Assembly: GCF_025200925.1 (NCBI RefSeq)
Contig: NZ_CP104174.1
Span: 4,960,001-5,024,000 of the forward strand
Direction: 5' to 3'
Source of the DNA: Bradyrhizobium sp. CB1015
GTDB taxonomy: Bacteria; Pseudomonadota; Alphaproteobacteria; Rhizobiales; Xanthobacteraceae
DNA length: 64,000 nt
Part shown: in pieces, positions 8,930 through 18,173 of the stretch
Numbering within the stretch: the first letter of the stretch is position 1
Layout: every line of letters starts with the position of its first letter
Position numbers and translations under genes: made by a program
The notes under the pieces: model-generated
Database searches by the model: none
What the model saw: only the letters and a program-made list of their open reading frames with translations
Told to the model about the DNA's origin: nothing

Positions 8930-9326
8930 GGCTAACTCCGCTACTTGAAATCCGGACTTGTGCGGACGGATCTCGATACGGCGACCGCCTCGGCCGAATT
9001 CGGAAAAGAGGGATTTCGACGATTTTCTTAGGATGGCACGATTAAATAAAAAATAAAAACAAAATTAAAAATTAAATAGCGAAATGTGGATAAATGCACT
9101 AGGTTGATGGTGCCTGGCGGGCGAGCCCGCGCGTCGGGTGCCCACTTCGCAAACGGCTCCCGCTCCCCACCCCAACCAGCCCACGCCCCCCGGGGAGGCG
9201 GGAGCCGTTCTTTCCGAATCTCCGTTTCGGCTTCGCGTTTCCTGCAACGGCGCATCCGCGCGCTCGCGCGGAGCCGCGCGTCGTTCCGAAGATCGTCGAT
9301 CCAGCCTTGTGGTGCCGATCAGGCGC
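8930..9326. other. Intergenic region with an AT tract and a long inverted repeat
   Basis: No gene supported. Bases about 9041-9086 are almost pure A/T in an otherwise GC-rich genome. Farther right, 12-bp arms (9152-9163 and 9198-9209, AACGGCTCCCGC and its complement) flank 34 GC-rich bases and could form a stable hairpin beyond the end of ilvD, possibly serving as its terminator or as a bend or binding site. Confidence 0.5.
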
Positions 9327-11177
9327 CTACTTCGCGCGCCGCTTCACCTCGCGCACCGCGCCGCGCGCGGCGCTGGTGGTGAGCGCGGCGTAGGCCTGCA
9401 GCGCGGTGGAGACGTTGCGCTTGCGATTGGCCGGCTGCCAGGAGGCATCGCCCTTCGCCTCCTCCGCAGCGCGGCGCTTGGCGAGCTCCTCGTCTGAGAC
9501 TTCGAGGCTGATGCTGCGGTTCGGGATGTCGATGGCAATGCGGTCGCCGTCGCGCACGAGACCGATGTTGCCGCCTTCGGCGGCTTCCGGCGACAGATGG
9601 CCGATCGACAGGCCCGACGAGCCGCCGGAGAAGCGGCCGTCGGTGACGAGCGCGCAGGCCTTGCCGAGGCCCATCGATTTCAAATAGCTGGTCGGATACA
9701 GCATCTCCTGCATGCCGGGGCCGCCGCGCGGGCCTTCATAGCGCACCACGACGACCTCGCCGGCGACGACCTTGCCGCCCAGAATGCCTTCGACCGCCGC
9801 GTCCTGGCTTTCGAACACGCGCGCGGGGCCGGAGAATTTCAGGATCGAGGCATCGACACCGGCGGTCTTAACGATACAGCCGTCCTGCGCGAGATTGCCG
9901 TAGAGCACGGCGAGGCCGCCGTCCTTGCTGAAGGCGTGCTCAAGATCGCGCACGACGCCCTTCTCGCGGTCGGCATCGAGCTCGTCATAGCGGCGCTCCT
10001 GGCTGAAGGCGACTTGCGTCGGGATGCCGCCGGGCGAGGCGCGATAGAAGGTGCGCACCGTCTCGCTCTTGGTGCGCTTGATGTCCCAGCGCTCCAGCGC
10101 CTCGTTCATGGTCGGCGCGTGCACGGTCGAGACCGAGGTGTCGATCAGGCCGGCGCGATCGAGCTCGCCGAGGATGCCCATGATGCCGCCGGCGCGATGC
10201 ACGTCCTCGACATGCACGTCGGCAACCGACGGCGCGACCTTGCAGAGCACGGGCACGCGGCGCGAGAGCCGGTCGATGTCGCGCATGGTGAACTCGACCT
10301 GCCCTTCATGGGCGGCGGCGAGCAGATGCAGCACGGTGTTGGTCGAGCCGCCCATGGCGATGTCGAGCGTCATCGCGTTCTCGAACGCCTTGAAGTTTGC
10401 GATGTTGCGCGGGAGCACGCTCGCGTCGTCCTGCTCGTAATAGCGGCGGACCAGATCGACGATCGTGTGGCCGGCCTCGACGAACAGGCGCTTGCGGTCG
10501 GCGTGGGTTGCGACCACCGAGCCGTTGCCGGGCAGCGCGAGGCCCAGCGCCTCGGTCAGGCAGTTCATGGAATTGGCGGTGAACATGCCCGAGCAGGAGC
10601 CGCAGGTCGGGCACGCCGAGCGCTCGATCACCTTGACGTCGTCGTCGCTGACCTTGCTATCGGCCGCGGCGACCATGGCGTCGATGAGGTCGACCGCCTT
10701 GGTCTTGCCGGCCAGCTTGACCTTGCCGGCCTCCATCGGCCCGCCCGAGACGAACACGGCGGGGATGTTGAGCCTGAGCGCTGCCATCAGCATGCCGGGC
10801 GTGATCTTGTCGCAGTTGGAGATGCAGACGAGGCCGTCGGCGCAATGTGCGTTGGCCATGTACTCGACGCTGTCGGCGATCAGCTCGCGCGACGGCAGGC
10901 TGTAGAGCATGCCGTCATGGCCCATGGCGATGCCGTCGTCGACGGCGATGGTGTTGAACTCCTTGGCGACACCGCCGGCCTGCTCGATCTCGCGTGCCAC
11001 GAGCTGGCCGAGGTCCTTCAGATGGACGTGGCCGGGCACGAACTGGGTGAAGGAGTTGACCACCGCGATGATCGGCTTGCCGAAATCGGCATCCTTCATG
11101 CCGGTCGCGCGCCAGAGGCCGCGGGCGCCCGCCATGTTGCGGCCGTGCGTGGTGGTGCGGGAGCGATAGGCTGGCAT
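9327..11177 (-). CDS. ilvD: Dihydroxy-acid dehydratase
   Basis: 616 residues, the same length as E. coli IlvD. It converts 2,3-dihydroxy-3-methylbutanoate or -pentanoate to the 2-oxo acids in valine and isoleucine synthesis, in the cytoplasm, using an Fe-S cluster. Visible motifs: [13 protein letters not shown], the cysteine motif CDKITPGM, the signature [17 protein letters not shown], and the late motif [14 protein letters not shown]. The start [17 protein letters not shown] is the typical one; the 64-residue upstream extension is non-coding. Monocistronic; the genes on the left face the same way but are distant. Confidence 0.97.
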   Translation of the reverse strand: MPAYRSRTTTHGRNMAGARGLWRATGMKDADFGKPIIAVVNSFTQFVPGHVHLKDLGQLVAREIEQAGGVAKEFNTIAVDDGIAMGHDGMLYSLPSRELIADSVEYMANAHCADGLVCISNCDKITPGMLMAALRLNIPAVFVSGGPMEAGKVKLAGKTKAVDLIDAMVAAADSKVSDDDVKVIERSACPTCGSCSGMFTANSMNCLTEALGLALPGNGSVVATHADRKRLFVEAGHTIVDLVRRYYEQDDASVLPRNIANFKAFENAMTLDIAMGGSTNTVLHLLAAAHEGQVEFTMRDIDRLSRRVPVLCKVAPSVADVHVEDVHRAGGIMGILGELDRAGLIDTSVSTVHAPTMNEALERWDIKRTKSETVRTFYRASPGGIPTQVAFSQERRYDELDADREKGVVRDLEHAFSKDGGLAVLYGNLAQDGCIVKTAGVDASILKFSGPARVFESQDAAVEGILGGKVVAGEVVVVRYEGPRGGPGMQEMLYPTSYLKSMGLGKACALVTDGRFSGGSSGLSIGHLSPEAAEGGNIGLVRDGDRIAIDIPNRSISLEVSDEELAKRRAAEEAKGDASWQPANRKRNVSTALQAYAALTTSAARGAVREVKRRAK

Positions 11178-11324
11178 GGCGGTTTCCGTCCTCGGGTTTG
11201 GGGGCCGGGCGGGAAAATATGGAGCCGCCCCAGGCCTTTCGGGCCGGATAGCGCACCGACCCGGCGGGCGCAACGGGAACTTGGGGCGGACAGGGCTCCC
11301 CTGCTCCCGGCGCGGAGGCTCGCA

Positions 11325-11472
11325 CGTGCCCCGGACGCAGCGCAGCGTTAGCCCGGCGATGCGAAGCATCGTCCGGCGCGACGGTGCGCTGCAGAGCCGG
11401 GGCCCATGTGGCAGCGAGGGCTGTGGCCTCCTGGGTCCCGGCTCGCGCTACGCGCGTCCGGGACACGAGACC
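11325..11472. repeat. Dispersed intergenic repeat, family A, copy 1
   Basis: About 148 bases sharing blocks with 36464-36597 and 53331-53471: an outer pair of the CCCGGAC / GTCCGGGACACGAG type, the internal block GCGCTGCAGAGCCGGG, and TGGGTCCCGG. The sequence is GC-rich with several nested inverted repeats. It lies between ilvD and the ABC permease gene. Confidence 0.8.
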
Positions 11473-11478
11473 TGCCCC

Positions 11479-12342
11479 CTATTGCAGCGTCGGATCGAGC
11501 CGGTCGCGCAGCCAGTCGCCGATCACGGAGACGGCCAGCGTGGTGACGACGATGGTGGTGGCCGGCGCCAGCATGATCCACGGGGCCCGGGTCAGATATT
11601 CGCGGCCATAGCCGACCATATTGCCGAGGCTGGTCATCGGCGGCTGCACGCCGAGGCCGAGGAAGGACAGGCCGGATTCCATCAGGATCACCTCGGGGAA
11701 GACCAGCGTGGTCGAGACGATCAGGGTCGAGGCGATGTTGGGCAGGATGTGCCGGAGGTAAATCCGCGACGGCGTCGCCCCTAACTGGCGGACCGCGGCG
11801 GCGTAGCCTTGCGCGTTGGCGGAGATGGCTAGGCCCCGCGCGATGCGGGCATAGCGTTCCCAGCCGAACAGGCCCATCAGGCCGACCAAAAGCGGCAGCG
11901 AGTTGCCGAAGAAGGCGAGCACGGCCAGCGCCATGATCAGGAACGGCATGCTGGCCTGGAAGTCGGACAGCATCAGCACGAGCTGCTCCACGGCGCCGCG
12001 GAAGTGCGCGGCGAGGAAGCCGAGCGTGGTGCCGACCACGGCCGAGATCGCTGTGGCGCCGAACGCGATCAGCAGCGAGATGCGGATGGAAACGAGCAGC
12101 CGCGACAGCACGTCCCGGCCGAGCTCGTCGGTGCCGAGCCAGTGCGCGGCATTGCCGGGCGCAGCCAGCCGGTTGCGCAGGTCGAGCTGGGTGAAGCCGT
12201 AAGGCGCGATCTTCTCCGCAAAGGCCGCGATCAGCAGCATCGCGACGATCCAGGTGACCGCCAGCGCGACCGAGACCGGAATCGCCGGCAGGCTGATGCG
12301 GCGTGAAAACGCTTTGGCTTCCTTCAGCGTGGCGTCGGTCAT
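11479..12342 (-). CDS. Peptide-type ABC transporter permease (DppC-like)
   Basis: 287 residues with about six membrane helices and the BPD_transp_1 fold. The N-terminal OppC-type segment contains HWLGTDELGRDVLSRL, the standard DppC/OppC signature, and the EAA-like loop is near AAAVRQLGATPSRIYLRHILPN. It is the second permease of the operon, and its ATG overlaps the TGA of the upstream permease gene. Substrate is unknown; the operon also carries a family 5 binding protein and an epimerase. Confidence 0.92.
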   Translation of the reverse strand: MTDATLKEAKAFSRRISLPAIPVSVALAVTWIVAMLLIAAFAEKIAPYGFTQLDLRNRLAAPGNAAHWLGTDELGRDVLSRLLVSIRISLLIAFGATAISAVVGTTLGFLAAHFRGAVEQLVLMLSDFQASMPFLIMALAVLAFFGNSLPLLVGLMGLFGWERYARIARGLAISANAQGYAAAVRQLGATPSRIYLRHILPNIASTLIVSTTLVFPEVILMESGLSFLGLGVQPPMTSLGNMVGYGREYLTRAPWIMLAPATTIVVTTLAVSVIGDWLRDRLDPTLQ

Positions 12343-13268
12343 GCGTGCGCTCCCTTGCTGCGCAGGCGCGGGTCGAGGAAGCCGTAGAGGAAATCGACGA
12401 CTAGGTTCGACGTCACCATGGTCATCGCAACCAGCAGCAGGATGCATTGCACGACCGCAAGGTCGCGATTGGCAACCGCAACGACAAGAAGACGCCCTAC
12501 TCCCGGCCAGGCGAACACGCTCTCGACCACGACGGCACCGGCGATCAGCGTGCCCACCATGAAGCCGAGAATGGTCACGGTCGGGATCGCCGCGTTCGGC
12601 AGCGCATGCGACGTCACCACCTTGCGCCAGGGCACGCCTTTTGCGGATGCGGTGCGGATGTAAGGTTGGCCGAGCACCTCCAGCATGGCGCTGCGGGTGA
12701 AGCGCGCCAGCACCGCCGCGCCGCCGAGGCTGAGCGTTGCGATCGGCAGGATGGCATGGCGCCAGCTGTCCTGCCCGCCCGAAGGCAGCCAGCCGAGCTG
12801 CACGGCGAAGACGAGCACCAGGATAAGTGCAAGCACGAAGCTCGGGACCGTAAAGCCGGCGACCGCCGTCATCATCACGGCGCGGTCGATTGCCGAGCCG
12901 CGGTGCAGTGCGGCGTAGATCCCGGCTGGAATGCCGAGCGCGACCTTGAAGAAGAAGGCCGGCAGGGTCAGCGCCAGCGTCGCCGGAATGCGTTCCAGCA
13001 CCAGCTCGATCGCGGGCCGGCCGTCGCGCATGGAGCGGCCGAGCTCGCCCTTGGCGATGGCGCCGAAATAGTCGAAATATTGAGCCCAAATGGGATCATC
13101 GAGGCCCCACGCCTTGCGGAATGCCGCCAGCACCTCCGGCGGCGCCTCGGGCCCCAGGATCATCAGCGCGGGATCGCCTGACAGCCGCAACACGACGAAG
13201 GCGAAGGTGACGACGAGCACGATCGTGAGCGCGGCGCGTCCGATCCGAATGGCGAAATAACGTCCCAT
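12339..13268 (-). CDS. Peptide-type ABC transporter permease (DppB-like)
   Basis: 309 residues with six predicted helices. The N-terminus [20 protein letters not shown] and the extracellular segment with LGLDDPIWAQYFDYF-like spacing are those of DppB/OppB. The EAA loop is around YIRTASAKGVPWRKVV. Both ends overlap neighbours by four bases (ATGA), so translation is coupled to the ATPase upstream and the DppC-like permease downstream. The two permeases should form the heterodimeric channel. Confidence 0.92.
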   Translation of the reverse strand: MGRYFAIRIGRAALTIVLVVTFAFVVLRLSGDPALMILGPEAPPEVLAAFRKAWGLDDPIWAQYFDYFGAIAKGELGRSMRDGRPAIELVLERIPATLALTLPAFFFKVALGIPAGIYAALHRGSAIDRAVMMTAVAGFTVPSFVLALILVLVFAVQLGWLPSGGQDSWRHAILPIATLSLGGAAVLARFTRSAMLEVLGQPYIRTASAKGVPWRKVVTSHALPNAAIPTVTILGFMVGTLIAGAVVVESVFAWPGVGRLLVVAVANRDLAVVQCILLLVAMTMVTSNLVVDFLYGFLDPRLRSKGAHA

Positions 13269-14254
13269 CACGCGGCGTCCCGTGTCGCAGCGCCGGTGAC
13301 GAGATGGCAGGCGACCTGCCTGTCGCCGCCGACGGCGGACAGCACCGGCACCTCGCTCGCACAGCGCGCAATGGCGCGCGGGCAGCGCGGATGGAAGGCG
13401 CAGCCCGTGGGGCGCGCGGCCGGGTTCGGCGGATCGCCTGACAGCACGATGCGGCCGGCGCTGCGGCGGCCCGGCGCGGGCGAGGCCGAGACCAGCGCCT
13501 GGGTGTAGGGATGCTCGGGCCGCGCGAACAGATCGTCGGCGCTGCCGATCTCGACGATGCGGCCGAGATACATCACGGCGACGACGTTGCTGATCTGCCG
13601 GACGACGCGCAGATCGTGGCTGATGAACAGCAGCGTCAGCGACAGCTGCGCCTGGAGATCGCAAAGCAGGTTCACCACCTGCGCCTGGATCGAGACGTCG
13701 AGCGCGCTGACCGGCTCGTCGCAGACCAGGAAATCCGGCTTCGTGGCGAGCGCCCGCGCCAGCACGATGCGCTGCCGCTGGCCGCCGGAGAGCGCGCCGG
13801 GATAGCGCGCGCCATGCGCCGGCGTGAGCTCGACGGCGCGCAGCAGCTCGCGGACGCGCTCCTCGCGCATCGCGGGCGTGCCGAGGCCGTGAATGTCGAG
13901 CGGCTCGCGGATCTGCGTCGCGACCGGCAGCCGGCGGTCGAGCGCACCCAGCGGATCCTGGAAGATCATCTGCATCCGCGCGCGCTGCGCACGCCACGCC
14001 GTCGTCCCAAGCGCGGCCATCGGCTTGCCGTCGAACCGCACCTCGCCGCTATCAGGCTGTTCGAGGCCGAGCACGATGCGGCCCGTGGTGGATTTACCCG
14101 ACCCGGACTCGCCGACGAGACCCAGCGTCTGGCCTCTGGCAATCGTGAGCGACACGCCGTCGACGGCATGGACGGCCGCAGCTCGCCCGAACATTCCAGA
14201 GCGCATCGCATAGGTGCGCGAGATCGCGGAGACCTCGACGAGCGGCGGACTCAT
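13268..14254 (-). CDS. Peptide-type ABC transporter ATPase (DppF-like)
   Basis: 328 residues. Walker [10 protein letters not shown], signature [15 protein letters not shown], Walker [13 protein letters not shown] and switch His in FISHDLRVV. The C-terminal oligopeptide-transporter extension carries a cysteine-bearing [15 protein letters not shown] motif, which in this subfamily often binds an Fe-S cluster. The stop overlaps the start of the permease gene downstream, and the start overlaps the first ATPase. It pairs with the DppD-like ATPase. Confidence 0.93.
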   Translation of the reverse strand: MSPPLVEVSAISRTYAMRSGMFGRAAAVHAVDGVSLTIARGQTLGLVGESGSGKSTTGRIVLGLEQPDSGEVRFDGKPMAALGTTAWRAQRARMQMIFQDPLGALDRRLPVATQIREPLDIHGLGTPAMREERVRELLRAVELTPAHGARYPGALSGGQRQRIVLARALATKPDFLVCDEPVSALDVSIQAQVVNLLCDLQAQLSLTLLFISHDLRVVRQISNVVAVMYLGRIVEIGSADDLFARPEHPYTQALVSASPAPGRRSAGRIVLSGDPPNPAARPTGCAFHPRCPRAIARCASEVPVLSAVGGDRQVACHLVTGAATRDAA

Positions 14255-15234
14255 TCGGCGGCAATCCCGAGCAGCGCGCGGCGCGAGGCCTCGGCGCGGA
14301 CGCAGGCGACGCTGCGATCATCGGCGATCGGCGCGAGGCTCGGCGCCGCAAGGACGCATGCTTCAGCAACCAGCGCGCACCGCGGCGCGAAGGCGCAGCC
14401 GCCGGGCATGTGCGCGGGATCCGGCACCGTGCCGGGGATGGCGGTGAGGCGCCGGCGCGGACCATCGAGCGGCGGCAGCGCGCCGATCAATCCTTGCGCA
14501 TAGGGATGCACGGGATCGGCGAACAGCTGGTTGCTCGGGGCCTGCTCGACGATGCGGCCGGCATACATCACCGCAACACGGTCGCAATTCTCCGCGACGA
14601 CGCCGAGATCGTGGCTGATCAGCACCATCGCCATGCCGAGCTCGCGGCGGACCGTGGAGAGCAGCTCCAGGATCTGGGCCTGGATGGTGGCATCGAGCGC
14701 GGTGGTCGGCTCGTCCGCGATCAAGAGATCGGGATTCCCGGCCAGCGCCATCGCGATCATGATGCGCTGGACCTGGCCGCCGGAGAATTCGTGCGGATAG
14801 GCCTCGAGGCGCCGGCCTGCGTCGGGGATGCCGACGAGATCGAGCAGCCGCCGCGCCTCCGCCTTCACGGCGTTGCCTTGGAGATCGCGGTGCAGCGCCA
14901 GCGCTTCGCAGAGCTGCTTGCGGATGGTCAGCACCGGGTTGAGCGCGCTCGCCGGATCCTGGAAGATCATGGCGATGCGCCCGCCCCTGACCTGATCGAG
15001 CTCGATGGCCGGCGCGCCCAGCAGTTCGCGCCCGTCGAGCCGCACCGAGCCCGAGACCTTCGCATGCCTCGGCAACAGGCCGAGTGCGGCGAGCCACGTC
15101 ACCGACTTGCCGGAGCCGGACTCGCCGACGAGGCCGACGGCCTCGCCCTTCTGCAAGGCAATATCGACCCCGCGCAGGACCGGCACGCCGCCAAAGGCGA
15201 CGTGCAAGCCCTCGATGCTGACCAGCGGCGGCAC
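14251..15234 (-). CDS. Peptide-type ABC transporter ATPase (DppD-like)
   Basis: About 327 residues. Walker [10 protein letters not shown], signature [15 protein letters not shown], Walker [13 protein letters not shown], switch His in ISHDLGVV, and the C-terminal [15 protein letters not shown] motif. The start is GTG at 15234, with GAGG about 7 bases upstream inside the end of the binding-protein gene. A longer frame to 15465 only reads antisense-like sequence over that gene. One of the two ATPases of the operon; energises uptake from the cytoplasmic face. Confidence 0.92.
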   Translation of the reverse strand: MPPLVSIEGLHVAFGGVPVLRGVDIALQKGEAVGLVGESGSGKSVTWLAALGLLPRHAKVSGSVRLDGRELLGAPAIELDQVRGGRIAMIFQDPASALNPVLTIRKQLCEALALHRDLQGNAVKAEARRLLDLVGIPDAGRRLEAYPHEFSGGQVQRIMIAMALAGNPDLLIADEPTTALDATIQAQILELLSTVRRELGMAMVLISHDLGVVAENCDRVAVMYAGRIVEQAPSNQLFADPVHPYAQGLIGALPPLDGPRRRLTAIPGTVPDPAHMPGGCAFAPRCALVAEACVLAAPSLAPIADDRSVACVRAEASRRALLGIAAE

Positions 15235-15236
15235 CT

Positions 15237-16874
15237 TCAGACCTCGAAATTGCCGGCGCGGAAATCCATCGCGAAGGCGGGGGCCGCCTTCCACTTGATC
15301 GATTTCGGCTTGGCCGTGAAGGTCGCGTTCTGGTGCAGCACCGTGTAGGCGGGATCTTCGCGCTCGGCGATCTCCAGCATGCGGCGGAACGCCTTCTTGC
15401 GCGCCGCGCGGTCGGTCGACGTCTCCAGGAATTCGGAGAGCGTATTCAGCTCGACATTGGTCCATTCGCCGATCTGCTGCTGCTGGCCGTTAGGGCCGTG
15501 CTGGGCGACCAGCGACGACACCGGATCGTTGAAGGCGGCCGAGTTCGACCAGTCGCGCACCGCGCGGGTCGGCCCGCGCTCCATGATCTGCGACCAGTTC
15601 TCCTTGGTCTCGATCTGCACGTTGAGGCCGACCGACTTCCACATCTCGACCAGGATCTGCGCGGTGGCGACCTGGTTGGTGTAATAATTGTTGAGCAGGC
15701 GGTACGGGATCGGGTCGCCCTTGTAATTGGCCTGCTTGAGCAGATCCTGCGCGAGCTTGGGATCATAGGCCGGCACGCTCCAGTCGGCGTTGAACATGTC
15801 GCCGTAGAACTCCCATTGCAGCCCCTTCGGCACGCGGGTGCGCCCGGCCCACAGGCTGTCGACGATCGCCTGGCGATCGATCGCATGGGTGAAGGCGCGC
15901 CTGACCAGCGGATTGGCGAGCACGGCATGGTTCTTGTCGAACACGGTGAGGCGGTGATTCTGAATCGTGCCGCCCTGCACCTCGAACGCGGCATTCTTCT
16001 CGATGCCGGCGATCTGGTCCGGCGGGATGTCGCAGGCGAACTGGTATTCGCCCGAGAGCAGGCCGTTGATGCGGCTCGCGACCTCAGGCACTTCGAGGAA
16101 ACGGATGCGCTTGAGCGGTGGACGACCGCCCCAATATTCGTCGTGGGCTTCCAGAGTCAGCGAGACGTCGGGCTTGAGCTCGACGACCTTGTACGGACCG
16201 GTGGTAACGGGTTTGCGCGCCCAGTCGAGATAGCTGGTGGACTCTTCCCAGGCGCGGCGGTTCATGATGTCGGAGCCGTAGCGCGACAGCCGGCCCTCGA
16301 TCGTGACGTCGGGCGTCGCGTTGTAGAAGCGCACCGTGTACTTGTCGACGGCATCGACGCGCACCAGGTCCGGCCAGATGCGGCGGGCGACCGCGGGAAC
16401 GTCCGGCGGAAGCTCCTTGCCCGGGCGCGGCGTCGGGATCTTCTCGAACGCCTTGATGGTGGAGCGGTTCTTGGCCTCGGTCTCGCCGAACATGCGCTCG
16501 CGGCTGAAGGTGAAGACGACGTCTTCCGCCGTCAGCTCGTCGCCATTGTGGAACTTGACGCCCTGGCGCAGCTTCACCTCGACGGTCTGATCGTCGATGC
16601 GGCGCCATTCGGTGGCAAGGCCCGGCACGGCTTCGAGGCTGCCGCGCCAGTTCTTCGAGATCAGGCCTTCCCAGATCGAGGAGAAGAACACGCGCTCGCC
16701 CACATTCGACTGCTCGCGCAGCACGTCGAGCACGTTGGCATTGGTGACCTTCTGGACCGCGATGGTCACCGACGGACGGTTGTCGGCTTGCGCGATGGCA
16801 AAACGCGGCAGCAGCAAGGTGCTTGCGGCAGCGCCGCCGGATTTCAGGATGGTGCGTCGGGTGAGCTTGCTCAT
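15237..16874 (-). CDS. Family 5 extracellular solute-binding protein, Tat-exported
   Basis: 545 residues. The N-terminus has a twin-arginine signal (LTRRTILKSGG, residues 4-14) and a hydrophobic stretch ending at AIAQA. The SBP_bac_5 fold shows in VKLRQGVKFHNGDELTAEDV, LDWARKPVTTGPYKVVE and DEYWGGRPPLKRIRFLEV. It captures the substrate in the periplasm for the DppBCDF-like transporter encoded next. Peptides, glycosides or opine-like compounds are all possible; the epimerase gene upstream hints at a carbohydrate-containing ligand (inference). Confidence 0.93.
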   Translation of the reverse strand: MSKLTRRTILKSGGAAASTLLLPRFAIAQADNRPSVTIAVQKVTNANVLDVLREQSNVGERVFFSSIWEGLISKNWRGSLEAVPGLATEWRRIDDQTVEVKLRQGVKFHNGDELTAEDVVFTFSRERMFGETEAKNRSTIKAFEKIPTPRPGKELPPDVPAVARRIWPDLVRVDAVDKYTVRFYNATPDVTIEGRLSRYGSDIMNRRAWEESTSYLDWARKPVTTGPYKVVELKPDVSLTLEAHDEYWGGRPPLKRIRFLEVPEVASRINGLLSGEYQFACDIPPDQIAGIEKNAAFEVQGGTIQNHRLTVFDKNHAVLANPLVRRAFTHAIDRQAIVDSLWAGRTRVPKGLQWEFYGDMFNADWSVPAYDPKLAQDLLKQANYKGDPIPYRLLNNYYTNQVATAQILVEMWKSVGLNVQIETKENWSQIMERGPTRAVRDWSNSAAFNDPVSSLVAQHGPNGQQQQIGEWTNVELNTLSEFLETSTDRAARKKAFRRMLEIAEREDPAYTVLHQNATFTAKPKSIKWKAAPAFAMDFRAGNFEV

Positions 16875-16903
16875 GATGGTGACCCTGCCCTTTATGATTG
16901 CGG

Positions 16904-17719
16904 TTATTCGGCGAGACCGAGGGCGGCGAGATGCGCCGCGCCCTTGCGGACGTCGTCGTGATTGCGGAGTTCGAGGATCAGCCTTGGGTTCGACGTCAGC
17001 CGGCCAAGCGCGCGGAACACGGCGACCCAGGGAATATTGCCCTCGCCCGGCGCCCAGTGCCGGTCGACGAAGCCATCGGTGTCCTGCAGGTGCACATGCG
17101 TCAGCATGTCGCCTGCGGTCTCGACGTAATAGTCGACCGGCGGCGCGCCGGTGGAGATGTGGGCGTAATTGGCGTGTCCGGTGTCGAGCGAGACGCGGAC
17201 CTTGCTGCTTTCCAGCGCCTTGGCGAGGCGCACGCGATCGCGCGGATCCTTGTCCTCGATGTTCTCGATGACGATCTCGCAGCCGATCGTCTCGGCACGC
17301 GCGATCACCTCGGCCAGCGTCGCCTTGACGCGCTCGACGATATTGGCGCGGTTGTCAGGATAGAGGTCGAGATTGTTGTGGTCCCAGGTCGTGAACGGCG
17401 AATGGATCACCATCTGCGTCGCGCCGAGGAACTCGGCGGCCTCAAGGCCTTGGAGCAGGCGCTTGGTCACGGCCTGGCGGATCATCGGATCGTGGCTGTC
17501 GATCTTGAAACCCCAGAACGGACCATGGATGCCGAGCCGGCCGGTGTGACCGGAAAGCATCTGCTTGATCTCGCCGGCGGTTGCGCGCCAGTCGCTGTCG
17601 AGCAGATCGGCGCGGAAGAAGTCCTGGATTTCCAGATCGCGCTGCTTTTCGAGAAGCCAGTCGCGATGCGCAGGAATCGACTTGATGGACAATGCGGCGC
17701 CCAGCACCGGTTTCGACAT
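16904..17719 (-). CDS. Sugar phosphate isomerase/epimerase (xylose isomerase-like TIM barrel)
   Basis: 271 residues of the AP_endonuc_2 family. Conserved elements: GIHGPFWGFKID, MVIHSPF, the metal ligand Glu in EIVIENIED, SLDTGHANY with its His, and THVHLQDTDG. Members isomerise or epimerise sugars or related polyols with a divalent metal. It is the first gene of the six-gene transport operon, with GGAG 8 bases before the ATG, and only 29 bases separate it from the binding-protein gene. It probably acts on the imported compound or its product. Confidence 0.85.
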   Translation of the reverse strand: MSKPVLGAALSIKSIPAHRDWLLEKQRDLEIQDFFRADLLDSDWRATAGEIKQMLSGHTGRLGIHGPFWGFKIDSHDPMIRQAVTKRLLQGLEAAEFLGATQMVIHSPFTTWDHNNLDLYPDNRANIVERVKATLAEVIARAETIGCEIVIENIEDKDPRDRVRLAKALESSKVRVSLDTGHANYAHISTGAPPVDYYVETAGDMLTHVHLQDTDGFVDRHWAPGEGNIPWVAVFRALGRLTSNPRLILELRNHDDVRKGAAHLAALGLAE

Positions 17720-18055
17720 GGCATGCTCCTTCGTCGTCAGCGATGACGGAGAGCAGCGCTAGACCAGTTCAATGACAGGCCCGTGAAATGCGTCTTACGC
17801 AGCGCGGACGAGATGTGGACATCCTGCCCGCGCGCGCTGCGAGTAACGCAGCAGCGATCGCTCGATAGCGATGCCGAACGGGCACATGGCAAGCGCTATC
17901 GTGTCCGTAGTGATCCGGAATGGAATCCTAGCCGACCTTCGCGTACATCGCGGGACATCGATCGGCGGCCACTTCCACGGGCATCACTCTCTGATCGCGC
18001 TACATGGGGTTGGGGGACCACATGGGGCGGGGGATTGAAGGCTGGGGCAAGGTGA

Positions 18056-18088
18056 CGAGGTCCGGACTCCTAGGCACTCCGGACCTCG
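18056..18088. repeat. Perfect 11-bp inverted repeat
   Basis: CGAGGTCCGGA (18056-18066) and its exact complement (18078-18088) flank an 11-base spacer. No T-tract follows on either strand, so it may be an operator or a palindromic repeat and is unlikely to be an intrinsic terminator. Confidence 0.6.
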
Positions 18089-18113
18089 AAACTTTCGACA
18101 TCGAACGTGATCA

Positions 18114-18146
18114 CGCGCCGTCCGGCTGAATCAGCCGGGCGGCGCG
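18114..18146. terminator. Strong hairpin beyond the DUF1236 gene
   Basis: Two 16-base arms (18114-18129 and 18131-18146) pair with one G-T wobble. The real loop would use the central bases. A T-run (GTTTTTG) follows on the plus strand, and the hairpin is 28 bases past the end of the minus-strand DUF1236 gene. Confidence 0.5.
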
Positions 18147-18173
18147 TTGACGTTTTTGTGTCGTCTTGCGCAC

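Larger units (their letters stand above)
17720..18173. other. Intergenic region upstream of the epimerase/ABC operon
   Basis: About 450 bases without a supported gene. It should hold the promoter of the epimerase-led operon (minus strand) and the 3' end signals of the DUF1236 gene; two hairpins are listed separately. No operator could be assigned with confidence. Confidence 0.5.

Noticed and set aside
9597..11351. Long plus-strand frame (584 codons) opposite ilvD
   Set aside because: It is the antisense of a clear ilvD gene and shows the typical Arg/Ala/Val-rich composition of shadows in GC-rich DNA.
15235..15465. N-terminal extension of the DppD-like ATPase
   Set aside because: The extra 77 codons overlap the binding-protein gene in another frame and lack conservation features; GTG 15234 has a proper ribosome-binding site.
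15333..16961. 542-codon plus-strand frame opposite the family 5 binding protein
   Set aside because: Antisense shadow; no domains and the real gene with a Tat signal is on the other strand.
17783..18055. Plus-strand frame in the gap before the DUF1236 gene
   Set aside because: Ser/Arg-rich, no ribosome-binding site and no recognisable family.
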